Part shown: in pieces, positions 36,672 through 43,611 of the stretch
Layout: every line of letters starts with the position of its first letter
Numbering within the stretch: position 1 is the stretch's first letter
NCBI GenBank assembly: GCA_019186845.1
Contig: JABARW010000050.1
Coordinates: 1 to 64,000 of the forward strand
Reading direction: 5' to 3'
DNA length: 64,000 nt
Source: Planctomycetota bacterium
Lineage (GTDB): Bacteria > Planctomycetota > UBA8742 > UBA2392
Position numbers and translations under genes: made by a program
Notes under the pieces: generated by a model
The model's input: only the letters and a program-made list of their open reading frames with translations
What the model was told of the DNA's origin: nothing
The model's database searches: none

Positions 36672-37134
36672 TTTACCGCCAAGGACGCCAAGATCGCCAA
36701 GAGCTACTGCGGCGAATACACAACCCTATGAATGCCTTCCTTCATCTTGGACACGTGAAAGTTCAGCAGCAATCCCAAGGGTTGGCGGACCATCTTCAAG
36801 TACGCGATGACCTGACCCAGATGAATGTTGAGAACCTTCTCGACTGCCTTCAATTCCACAATGAGCCGGCCTCCGATAAAGAAGTCCGCCCTGCCTTCAC
36901 CTACAAGCTGGCCCTGATAAACCACGCTGACCGGGTACTCTCGTTCAAACGAAATCCGTCGTTGTCGAAGTTCGACTTCAAGCGCTTTCGCGTAGACGCT
37001 TTCTGGGAAGCCGGGGCCCAGTTCCTTGTGCACGGCAATTGCCGCACCGATGACCCCCCGGGCAAGTTGATCCAGTTCGGCGTCCGGTTCCTTTGTGCGT
37101 TGTTCTTGGCGCACTTGGCGTCCTTGGCGGTAAA
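36672..37134. mobile_element. GxxExxY cassette bounded by inverted repeats
   Basis: Left arm 36672-36692 and right arm 37114-37134 are perfect 21-bp inverted repeats. The match continues inward imperfectly to about 33 bp and consists of tandem CGCCAAG units. The arms enclose a single gene (36704-37114) with little extra DNA, and the whole 463-bp unit sits between two molybdoenzyme subunit genes without disrupting either. No target duplication is visible at the outer edges. Mobility is an inference from this structure. Confidence 0.7.
36704..37114 (-). CDS. GxxExxY-family protein (PD-(D/E)XK-like)
   Basis: The 136-residue protein carries the family signature GPGFPESVYAKALEVEL (about 33-49) and the nuclease-like core EGRADFFIGGRLIVELKAVE (about 72-91), where D-x(10)-ExK resembles a PD-(D/E)XK site. 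It ends with GLLLNFHVSKMKEGIHRVV. The apparent GTG start at 37114 lies in the right inverted repeat. The gene is less GC-rich than its neighbours (32 of 60 bases in 36901-36960). Biochemical function of the family is not established. Confidence 0.88.
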   Translation of the reverse strand: MRQEQRTKEPDAELDQLARGVIGAAIAVHKELGPGFPESVYAKALEVELRQRRISFEREYPVSVVYQGQLVGEGRADFFIGGRLIVELKAVEKVLNIHLGQVIAYLKMVRQPLGLLLNFHVSKMKEGIHRVVYSPQ

Positions 37135-37139
37135 TCCTG

Positions 37140-37646
37140 TTAGCGCGCCGTGGCCGGTGCTGGTTCCACGGGTGCTTTCTCGCGCAGTTCGCTGGCGGCG
37201 CGTTCGACGGCCTCGTAGATCTTCACGAAGCCCGTGCAGCGGCAGAGGTTGCCGGCCAGTTCTTCCTTGAGCTGTTCGCGCGTGGGATTGGGGCACTCAG
37301 CCAGCAGCGCGTGCGACTTCATCACGAAGCCCGCCGTGCAGTAGCCGCACTGCGAGCCTCCGCATTCGGCAAAAGCCTTCTGCAGCGGGTGCATCTGGTA
37401 CTGGTTCAGGCCCTCGATGGTGGTGATGCTCGCGCCCTCGCACTCGTGGGCCAGCGTGAGGCAGCTCAGCTTCGCCTTGCCGTTGATCTCGACGGTGCAG
37501 CAGCCGCAGGTGCCCATGTCGCAGCCGATCTTGGTGCCGGTCAGGTTCAGTTCGTCGCGCAGAGCAACGGCCAGCGTTTGATTGGGCGCGCAGGCGATTT
37601 CAACGGCGCGGCCATTGACCATCATTTTCAAAAGCTTCTTTGCCAC
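37140..37646 (-). CDS. Molybdenum hydroxylase small [2Fe-2S] subunit
   Basis: The 168-residue subunit has the plant-type ferredoxin cluster motif GCDMGTCGCCTVEING (about 41-56, with a fourth Cys at CLTLAHECEG) and the all-helical second cluster domain with CGYCTAGFVM and GNLCRCTGF. It passes electrons between the molybdenum and flavin sites. It is the first gene of the operon, divergent from the AAA+ gene, with about 120 bases between starts for both promoters. Confidence 0.92.
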   Translation of the reverse strand: MAKKLLKMMVNGRAVEIACAPNQTLAVALRDELNLTGTKIGCDMGTCGCCTVEINGKAKLSCLTLAHECEGASITTIEGLNQYQMHPLQKAFAECGGSQCGYCTAGFVMKSHALLAECPNPTREQLKEELAGNLCRCTGFVKIYEAVERAASELREKAPVEPAPATAR

Positions 37647-37767
37647 GGCAATTCCTCGGTGGAATGCCGGAAGTTTAGGGCGCAGCCGCGTGTTTTGGAA
37701 GCCTCAGGAAGGCGCAGTTTGCGCCGTCCGTGGACGCGGCCAGTCCGCGTCCCTAGCATGGGCGCCC

Positions 37768-39258
37768 ATGGCACGACCCACCACGCTGGGAGAGTTGCGC
37801 AAGTCGGGCTACAGGCCCCGCCCGGTCAAGGACGAACTGCGCGAAAACCTCATGGCCCGCCTCAAGGCCAGGCAGCCGGTGTTTGAGCGCATTGTGGGCT
37901 ATGACGCCACGGTGCTGCCGCAGGTGATCAACGCCATCTTGTCGCGGCACAACATCATCCTGCTGGGTCTGCGCGGGCAGGCCAAGACGCGTATTCTGCG
38001 CGCCCTGGCGGGCCTGCTGGATGACTACATTCCCGTGGTGGCGGGCAGCGAGATCAACGACGATCCCTTTGCGCCAATCTCAAAGCACGCGCGCGCGCTG
38101 GTGGCGAGCAAGGGCGACGCGACGCCCATTGAATGGATATCCCGCGAGGCGCGCTACAACGAGAAGCTGGCCACGCCCGACGTCAGCATCGCCGACCTCA
38201 TCGGCGACGTGGACCCGATCAAGGCGGCCTCGCGCAAGCTGACCTTTGCCGACGAAGAGGTCATTCACTTCGGCATCATCCCGCGCACGAACCGGGGTAT
38301 CTTTGCCATCAACGAGCTGCCGGACCTCCAGCCGCGCATCCAGGTGGGCCTGCTCAACATCCTCGAAGAGAAGGACATCCAGATCCGCGGCTTTCCGGTG
38401 CGCATGCCCCTGGACATCATGCTCTGCTTCAGCGCCAATCCCGAGGACTACACCAATCGCGGCAGCATCATCACCCCCCTGAAAGATCGCATCGAGAGCC
38501 AGGTGCTGACCCACTACCCGCTCACGCTGGAAGAGGCGCGGCGCATCACAGACCAGGAGGCCTGGACGAAGCGGTCGGGGCCGGCGGTGGAAGTGCCGCC
38601 CTTCGTGCGCGACGCCATCGAGCAGATTGCCTTTGAAGCGCGGCAGAGCGAGTTCGTGGACCAGGGCAGCGGCGTGTCGGCGCGCATGACCATCGCGATC
38701 TACGAAAACGTGCTCAGTAACGCCGAGCGCCGCTGCCTGGCCCTGGGGCAGCCGCGCACCACGCTGCGCCTGCTGGACCTGCAGGCGGCCATTCCCGCTA
38801 TCAGCGGCAAACTGGAACTCGTGTACGAAGGCGAGCAGGAGGGCGGAGAGAAGGTGGCGACGCGGCTGGTGGGGGCCGCGGCGCGCAAGATTTTCGAGCG
38901 GCACTTTCCGCCGGCGATTGAGCGCGCCGCCAAGCAGCCCAAGCGCAATCAGCCCCAGACGGGCAAACCCAAGGGTGAGGGAATCTACAAGCCGATCATT
39001 GATCACTTCGCGGCCGGCCACCGTCTGGAGCTGAGCGACTCCCTGTCGGATCGCGAAGTAGAGCAGCGCCTCGAGACTGTGCCGGGCCTCAAGGCGCTGT
39101 TGCGCGAACACCTGCCCGAGGCCGGGGGCGGCGCCCTGAGCGCGGCCATGGAACTGGTACTCGAGGGCCTGCACCAGTCCAGCCTGCTGGCCAAGGAAGA
39201 CCTTGACCGCGGCGTGCTGTACACGGACATGCTGGGCGCCCTGTACGAGGGCGGCTAG
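37768..39258 (+). CDS. MoxR/ChlI-type AAA+ ATPase
   Basis: The 496-residue protein starts at the ATG at 37768 (MARPTTLGEL). It has a P-loop variant LLGLRGQAKTRILRAL (about 67-82), a GDVDPIKAASRKL segment, GIIPRTNRGIFAINELPDL (about 172-190, Walker B region), and PLDIMLCFSANPEDYTNRG, typical of magnesium-chelatase-I/MoxR AAA+ chaperones. Its last 60 codons lie in a 243-bp sequence that is repeated at 42170-42412. No partner VWA-domain gene is adjacent, although in related genomes such ATPases usually have one; an insertion occupies the next position here. Confidence 0.82.
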   Translation: MARPTTLGELRKSGYRPRPVKDELRENLMARLKARQPVFERIVGYDATVLPQVINAILSRHNIILLGLRGQAKTRILRALAGLLDDYIPVVAGSEINDDPFAPISKHARALVASKGDATPIEWISREARYNEKLATPDVSIADLIGDVDPIKAASRKLTFADEEVIHFGIIPRTNRGIFAINELPDLQPRIQVGLLNILEEKDIQIRGFPVRMPLDIMLCFSANPEDYTNRGSIITPLKDRIESQVLTHYPLTLEEARRITDQEAWTKRSGPAVEVPPFVRDAIEQIAFEARQSEFVDQGSGVSARMTIAIYENVLSNAERRCLALGQPRTTLRLLDLQAAIPAISGKLELVYEGEQEGGEKVATRLVGAAARKIFERHFPPAIERAAKQPKRNQPQTGKPKGEGIYKPIIDHFAAGHRLELSDSLSDREVEQRLETVPGLKALLREHLPEAGGGALSAAMELVLEGLHQSSLLAKEDLDRGVLYTDMLGALYEGG

Positions 39259-39320
39259 AGCAGTTACGAGGCCCTGCTCGGCGCTGCCTAACTCAGCGGC
39301 ATGGGTTCAAAGAGCCAGCC
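39078..39320. repeat. 243-bp direct repeat, copy 1
   Basis: This copy contains the last 60 codons and TAG of the AAA+ gene, a short spacer, and the last codons (GWLFEPMPLS and stop) of the convergent secretin-like gene. It matches 42170-42412 at a constant offset of 3092 bases with three differences seen (39098 T/G, a C/A at about 39144, and an A/T at about 39266). Confidence 0.92.
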
Positions 39321-39468
39321 CTGTGTGGCCGGCTTGCACAAGCTGGCGAGGCCCGACACGTCGAGACTGGCGCCGGAGTTCTGCAGGTAGAGGGACAGCC
39401 CAACCCACAAGATGGCCGCCAAAGCTGCACGGGACCAGAATGTTGCCAAACGGCAGCTACAGTTGGGA

Positions 39469-39612
39469 TTAGTCCAACGGAAATCTTTGGCTGAAGTTCC
39501 CGCCATCGTACGCAAGCGCCCAGCCTGTCCACGGTTGGACATTCTCCTGGTCCACTTCGATACCGACGCACTCCGTTCCCAGCGTCATGAAGTCGACTTC
39601 CATAAGGATGTG
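39469..39612 (-). pseudogene. Truncated 3' remnant of a paralogue of the 41224-42000 gene
   Basis: Minus-strand translation from about 39612 to the TAG/TAA-ended frame at 39469 gives MEVDFMTLGTECVGIEVDQE, then ALAYDGG. This is a clear counterpart of MEIDFVTMGTECVGVEVDQE and ALAYDGA at the C-terminus of the intact secreted protein 1.75 kb away. Everything upstream of this end is missing. The bases from 39321 to 39468 hold a short unrelated frame that could encode one hydrophobic segment. Confidence 0.75.
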
Positions 39613-39638
39613 GGGTGCCCGGCTAATGATCCCTGCAT

Positions 39639-41177
39639 TCATTGGCGCTCTTTGAGATCTGAGACGTCGAGCTCGACGCATGCGTGTGGCTGTTCAGCAG
39701 ATAGCGTAATGCGTGCCGTTACGACCGGCCCGCCCCTTCCTGCCGCCACAGCCACTGAATAGTCCCTGAAAGCAAGGCGGTCATATGTTGTCACGGCGGG
39801 CACATTCTTGGCTACTTTCATGACGCTGGCAGGCCCGGGTTGCGACAGAATCAGGAAGTAGGTGTGGCCTTCACGCATTCCCACCAGCTTGACTTCGATA
39901 CTCCCCAGGGCTCGCGCCAGAAATACTCTGATTCCCCCACGTTGCTCGCCGTCAGCCAGCGGTACAGATATTTCTTGCGGTTCGTATCCCTCTGCCGCCA
40001 CTTGGAATTTGTGATCACCTGCGCGCAATCCCGCAAGCTCCGCGTTGCCAAGCGAATCTGCTAAAGCAGTTACCCCTGCCTGGGGCATTGGACGAAAGTG
40101 GAAGGAGATATACTCGGTCGTGGCAATTCTCAGAACAGCGCCGGGCAAGGGCTTGCCGTCTTCATCCAAGACCGTGACGCTGATGGATGCCGGCAGGTAG
40201 CTGTCCGCTATCACCGTGGTGGTCTCATTGGGCCGAATCTCGACCAGCCCGGACTCCCAATACCCTCGGCCGTAGATGCGCACGATGTACTGGCCCACGG
40301 GCCAGGGCTTGGAGCGCCACAACGTTTGGCTTACCTTTACCGGCAAGTCCGAGCCGCCCATCAGCTTTCCCGGCGGCGCGAATTGAATGCGCGTCACAAG
40401 CCAGCCCAGATTCGAGAAGTCGACCTCGAGGAAACCCTCCTCACGAATCGTTCCCTTTTTGAGCGTGATGACCAGGGTGCGGCCTTCCGAAATGTCCGCC
40501 CGCGCGATGGCGTGAGTCTGGGCGACGTAGCCCAGGGCCGCCTTGCGCACTCGAAGGCTCAGGTTGCCCTCGGGCGGAACGCCTCGAACTCGCGTGGCCG
40601 AGATGCCGTCAAACAGGACTTCCCGCCGCCAGGCCGCTTGCGTGCCGGCCTCACGGATGAGCGTGGCCTCGCAGGCAAAGGGAGTGCCATCGGCCAGCAC
40701 CACCAGCAGCGTCAAAGTCATGTTGCGTGCGGCCTGAATCACGACGGGGTTTTCGGGGGTACATGTGAACTCTTCGCTTGGCAGCGACCAGTTGTCGTCG
40801 TCGCTCCAGACCCTCACCTGGCAGGGCTCGCTTCCGGGAAGGGCCATCTCCCCGTCGGCGTTCGTCCAGCCTTCCCCGCTGCCAACCGTGCTGCCGCGCT
40901 TCAAAGTCCAGCGCAGCGACAAGTTCTCGATAGCCGCGCCTTGGGTGTCGAGAATCCTGACTCTGGGCGAGGCCGGCAGTTTCGGCGATTCGGTAGGCTC
41001 CCTTGAGGGCGGTTCAGCCTTTGCGGGTACGTCGCTCTCGATACTTTCGGTGCGCGGCTTGGCCTTTGGGCCGGCAGAATCCGGGACGACTGAGCCGGAA
41101 ACTTCGGAATCTGTTGGCCGCGGGCTGCTTTCAGGCGCAGAACGCAGCCACCCATGCACCCAGCGCCGCCAGGGCAA
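39639..41177 (-). CDS. Secreted or anchored beta-sandwich repeat protein, probably frameshifted at its start
   Basis: The open frame encodes 512 residues of mostly beta-rich modules, several resembling carboxypeptidase-regulatory/Ig-like folds, for example SVTVLDEDGKPLPGAVLRI and NAELAGLRAGDHKFQVAAEGYEPQEISVP. Its own start is a poor TTG. A proper N-terminus, ATG at 41217 encoding MSTGRTVSIALVLIALAALG (signal/anchor), lies just upstream in a different frame and hits TGA right where the 512-residue frame takes over. A one-base shift between about 41130 and 41180 would join them, so the true gene is probably 39639-41217. Substrate or partner unknown. Confidence 0.6.
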   Translation of the reverse strand: MPWRRWVHGWLRSAPESSPRPTDSEVSGSVVPDSAGPKAKPRTESIESDVPAKAEPPSREPTESPKLPASPRVRILDTQGAAIENLSLRWTLKRGSTVGSGEGWTNADGEMALPGSEPCQVRVWSDDDNWSLPSEEFTCTPENPVVIQAARNMTLTLLVVLADGTPFACEATLIREAGTQAAWRREVLFDGISATRVRGVPPEGNLSLRVRKAALGYVAQTHAIARADISEGRTLVITLKKGTIREEGFLEVDFSNLGWLVTRIQFAPPGKLMGGSDLPVKVSQTLWRSKPWPVGQYIVRIYGRGYWESGLVEIRPNETTTVIADSYLPASISVTVLDEDGKPLPGAVLRIATTEYISFHFRPMPQAGVTALADSLGNAELAGLRAGDHKFQVAAEGYEPQEISVPLADGEQRGGIRVFLARALGSIEVKLVGMREGHTYFLILSQPGPASVMKVAKNVPAVTTYDRLAFRDYSVAVAAGRGGPVVTARITLSAEQPHACVELDVSDLKERQ

Positions 41178-41223
41178 TGAGAACCAGCGCGATACTGACT
41201 GTGCGACCCGTGCTCATTGGCTG

Positions 41224-42000
41224 TCAATCAAGGAGATACTGTTCCAGTTGAACTGCACCGTCGTAAGCCAAGGCAACGCCCGACCATGGCATTTCTCCCT
41301 CTTGATCCACCTCGACGCCGACACACTCCGTTCCCATGGTCACGAAGTCGATCTCCATGAAAGTGTAGACATATGCCTTGTAGGTGAACTCGCATGTCGC
41401 GGCCGGAACGGAGGTCGAGTGGCTGAAAATAGCCCAATCCGTTCGAGTCTGAATGCTCGGGTAAACGGCAAGATTCGACGAGTGGCCTCCATCAGTCACC
41501 TGCTCCGTGGCCAACCCTACCAGCACGGGAATGTCATAATAGCCGGGCGTTACTGTACCGCTGAGCTGCCGCTCACTTGCGGCCCAGTGGCGAACGTCGC
41601 CATAAACCGTCAGCTCGGACTTGGCGCAGCAGGATATAGGCCGTGTGAAATTGCCGCCCCTGTAGCCGACCGCTTCGACCTTGCTCTCAGCCTGCAAAGA
41701 CACGATCCACATCGGTTGCTCAGCCCCATCAATCGCGCCGTCGAAGTACTTGCAGTCCACAGGGCCGCCGTAGATGTTCTTGGTGTCATTCGGGTCGCAC
41801 GACATCAATGTACCCACCGAGTCGGCCCAGGTGGCGTCGGCGCCGCGAGTATCCAGAAGAAAGCCGTTGTCGTCGTTGAACTTGCAGCCCTCGTTCCAGC
41901 CGTCAGGCGCGATGTTCGCCGTGGCTGACGCGGCCCACACCACAGTCGCGCACAACAGAAACAGCCCAAGCGAAAACACAAGCTTCCTGATGTTTGCCAT
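41224..42000 (-). CDS. Secreted protein of unknown function
   Basis: I chose the ATG at 42000 (MANIRKLVFSLGLFLLC) because AAGGTGG precedes it by 8 bases; an earlier GTG four codons upstream overlaps that ribosome site. The 258-residue product has a signal peptide ending VVWAA and an extracytoplasmic region with paired cysteines (NEGCKFNDD, SCDPNDTK, DCKYFDG, SCCAKS) that could form disulfides. The C-terminal part (MEIDFVTMGTECVGVEVDQE) recurs as a truncated copy at 39469-39612. It overlaps neither neighbour and lies 6 bases before the anchor start of the next gene. Confidence 0.68.
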   Translation of the reverse strand: MANIRKLVFSLGLFLLCATVVWAASATANIAPDGWNEGCKFNDDNGFLLDTRGADATWADSVGTLMSCDPNDTKNIYGGPVDCKYFDGAIDGAEQPMWIVSLQAESKVEAVGYRGGNFTRPISCCAKSELTVYGDVRHWAASERQLSGTVTPGYYDIPVLVGLATEQVTDGGHSSNLAVYPSIQTRTDWAIFSHSTSVPAATCEFTYKAYVYTFMEIDFVTMGTECVGVEVDQEGEMPWSGVALAYDGAVQLEQYLLD

Positions 42001-42169
42001 GATCGTGTCCACCTTTTGCCTGAAGCCGCGCCATGCGCAGCTTCAATCCTATGGCAATTCTACCCCACAACGGGAAGGGCAAATCAGTTATAGGAATATT
42101 TTCAAGGTTTCTTGATGTCAGTTGCAATTGCACACAATGCCCAGCGCGTCGGGCTAACGATTATGCTGG

Positions 42170-42350
42170 TGTGCCGGGCCTCAAGGCGCTGGTGCGCGAA
42201 CACCTGCCCGAGGCCGGGGGCGGCGCACTGAGCGCGGCCATGGAACTGGTACTCGAGGGCCTGCACCAGTCCAGCCTGCTGGCCAAGGAAGACCTTGACC
42301 GCGGCGTGCTGTACACGGACATGCTGGGCGCCCTGTACGAGGGCGGCTAG
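42170..42350 (+). pseudogene. Headless 3' fragment of the AAA+ ATPase gene
   Basis: Translation gives GLKALVREHLPEAGGGALSA and continues to LGALYEGG and TAG, identical to the last 60 residues of the AAA+ gene except Leu to Val at the L/V position after GLKAL. No promoter, start or upstream coding part is attached, and the preceding bases (42001-42169) are AT-richer and carry no gene I can see. Confidence 0.88.
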
Positions 42351-42412
42351 AGCAGTTTCGAGGCCCTGCTCGGCGCTGCCTAACTCAGCGGCATGGGTTC
42401 AAAGAGCCAGCC
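42170..42412. repeat. 243-bp direct repeat, copy 2
   Basis: Same sequence as 39078-39320 with three substitutions. Here the secretin-like gene end is attached to its intact gene (42380-43036), whereas the AAA+ end is a headless fragment. Copy 1 is the reverse. The two copies therefore mark the junctions of the inserted 39321-42169 segment. Confidence 0.92.
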
Positions 42413-43036
42413 TTCGGCGTCCTTGTCGACGCGCCCCCAGGTCGTGCTCAGGTCGCCTTGCTTCGCGACCTGACGGAGTGCTTCCTCGACCGTCATGTCA
42501 TCGGTGTAGAGAGATGCCCGCGCATGCTGATACACGAACACGCCGTTCTTCCACTGTCTTGTGCCGTCGCGCTTCGTCACGATGAGAAACGGTGTTTGTG
42601 ACTCACGGGCGATGGCAGCAATCGCCCGGCTGACGCTCACATAAGCCAGGCAGGCCGTCAGCTTCCTGCTCGCTGTTTCGATTCGTACTTCCTTCCACTC
42701 AGCGAAGCGGCCCGAGTTTTCGTGAATCCGCACTTCCTTGACCGCCTCATCCACATCGAAGGTCAGGTTGTTGGCTTCGCAGATGACTTCCAGCATCTCA
42801 TGCCAGGTGCGGCTCCTGGCCGAGAACGTCACCTCCGCCTGAACATCCTGATCAACGGTGATCCTCCAGCCGGACTTGATGGAAAGATAGTGAGCGACGA
42901 CGTGGATGTCCTTGCGCACGAAGTCGATGCTCACGGCTTCGTTCACATCATCCGTCTTCTCCTGTGCAACGGCAGTGAAAGGAAGGCACATCACCGCGGC
43001 AAAGAGCGGCAGCGTTGCGAAAGGCAGAAGACGCAT
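42380..43036 (-). CDS. Secreted protein with secretin/TonB N-terminal (STN)-like domain
   Basis: Start taken at MRLLPF (43036), giving 218 residues; an ATG-type start four codons earlier is possible. A signal peptide ends near TAVAQ. Residues about 35-105 (SIDFVRKDIHVVAHYLSIKSG, then VTFSARSRTWHEMLEVIC and VDEAVKEVRIH) look like the short N-terminal domain of secretins and TonB receptors, which packs as a ring or plug-interaction domain. The C-terminal half is unassigned and ends GWLFEPMPLS, the residues duplicated in copy 1 of the direct repeat. Confidence 0.72.
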   Translation of the reverse strand: MRLLPFATLPLFAAVMCLPFTAVAQEKTDDVNEAVSIDFVRKDIHVVAHYLSIKSGWRITVDQDVQAEVTFSARSRTWHEMLEVICEANNLTFDVDEAVKEVRIHENSGRFAEWKEVRIETASRKLTACLAYVSVSRAIAAIARESQTPFLIVTKRDGTRQWKNGVFVYQHARASLYTDDMTVEEALRQVAKQGDLSTTWGRVDKDAEGWLFEPMPLS

Positions 43037-43092
43037 GGTTGCTCCCATCTTTCAAACCGTGGTTCCCGAAGCCTGCGGAAGCCCTGCTGCCA

Positions 43093-43611
43093 TCAGCGCT
43101 TCTTCTTGCCTGCCCGGGCGACCTTCTTTGCGGCTTTGCGGGCGGGGGCCTTGGCGGCCTTGCCCTGCTTGACCGCTTTGCCCGGCTTGCCGGGGTTCTC
43201 CAGCTTGAGCAGGCGGTTCTTGAGGTCGTCGTACTCCTTCTTCAGCGAGTCGTAGTCCTCACGCAGGGACTTGATTTCCTTGGGCGAGCCTGCGCCCTCT
43301 CGTATGGCGGCTGCGGCGTACTGGGCGCGGCGCTTGATGCGGCCGTCCAGGGCGCCGGCGGCGCAGCGCTCCAGGGCGGCGATGGACTTGGTGTCGCCCA
43401 GGGCCTCCAGGCCGCCAATGGCGTTCATGACCGTGCGGAAATCCTGCTCCAGCAAAGGCTCCAGCATCTCGCGCACTTCGAGCTTGGCCCGTTCCTCCGT
43501 GCTGTGATGGGCGAGGCGGCCGATGTTATAGATCGCGCTCAGCCGCGCCTGCCAGGGCCGCCCGTAGGCCAGCCACTCCTTCATGACGTCCAGGGCATGC
43601 ATGTCGCGCAG
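43093..43611 (-). pseudogene. C-terminal HEAT/coiled-coil part of the M1 aminopeptidase, beyond an in-frame TAG
   Basis: This frame continues the upstream aminopeptidase gene without any shift. Codons run ...GFC, TAG (43614-43612), LRD, MHALDVMKEWLAYG..., and stay open for 169 residues to 43093. The segment has HEAT-like helices (ALERCAAGALDGRIKRRAQYAAAAI), a coiled coil (SLREDYDSLKKEYDDLKNRLLKLE) and a Lys/Ala-rich tail. The in-frame ATG at 43602 could reinitiate, but no ribosome site stands out. It is probably the severed tail of one 890-residue gene. Confidence 0.72.

Noticed and set aside
39288-39542. Short ORF ending GWLFEPMPLS
   Set aside because: Its last residues come from the duplicated end of the secretin-like gene; the rest is a chance fusion across the insertion boundary.
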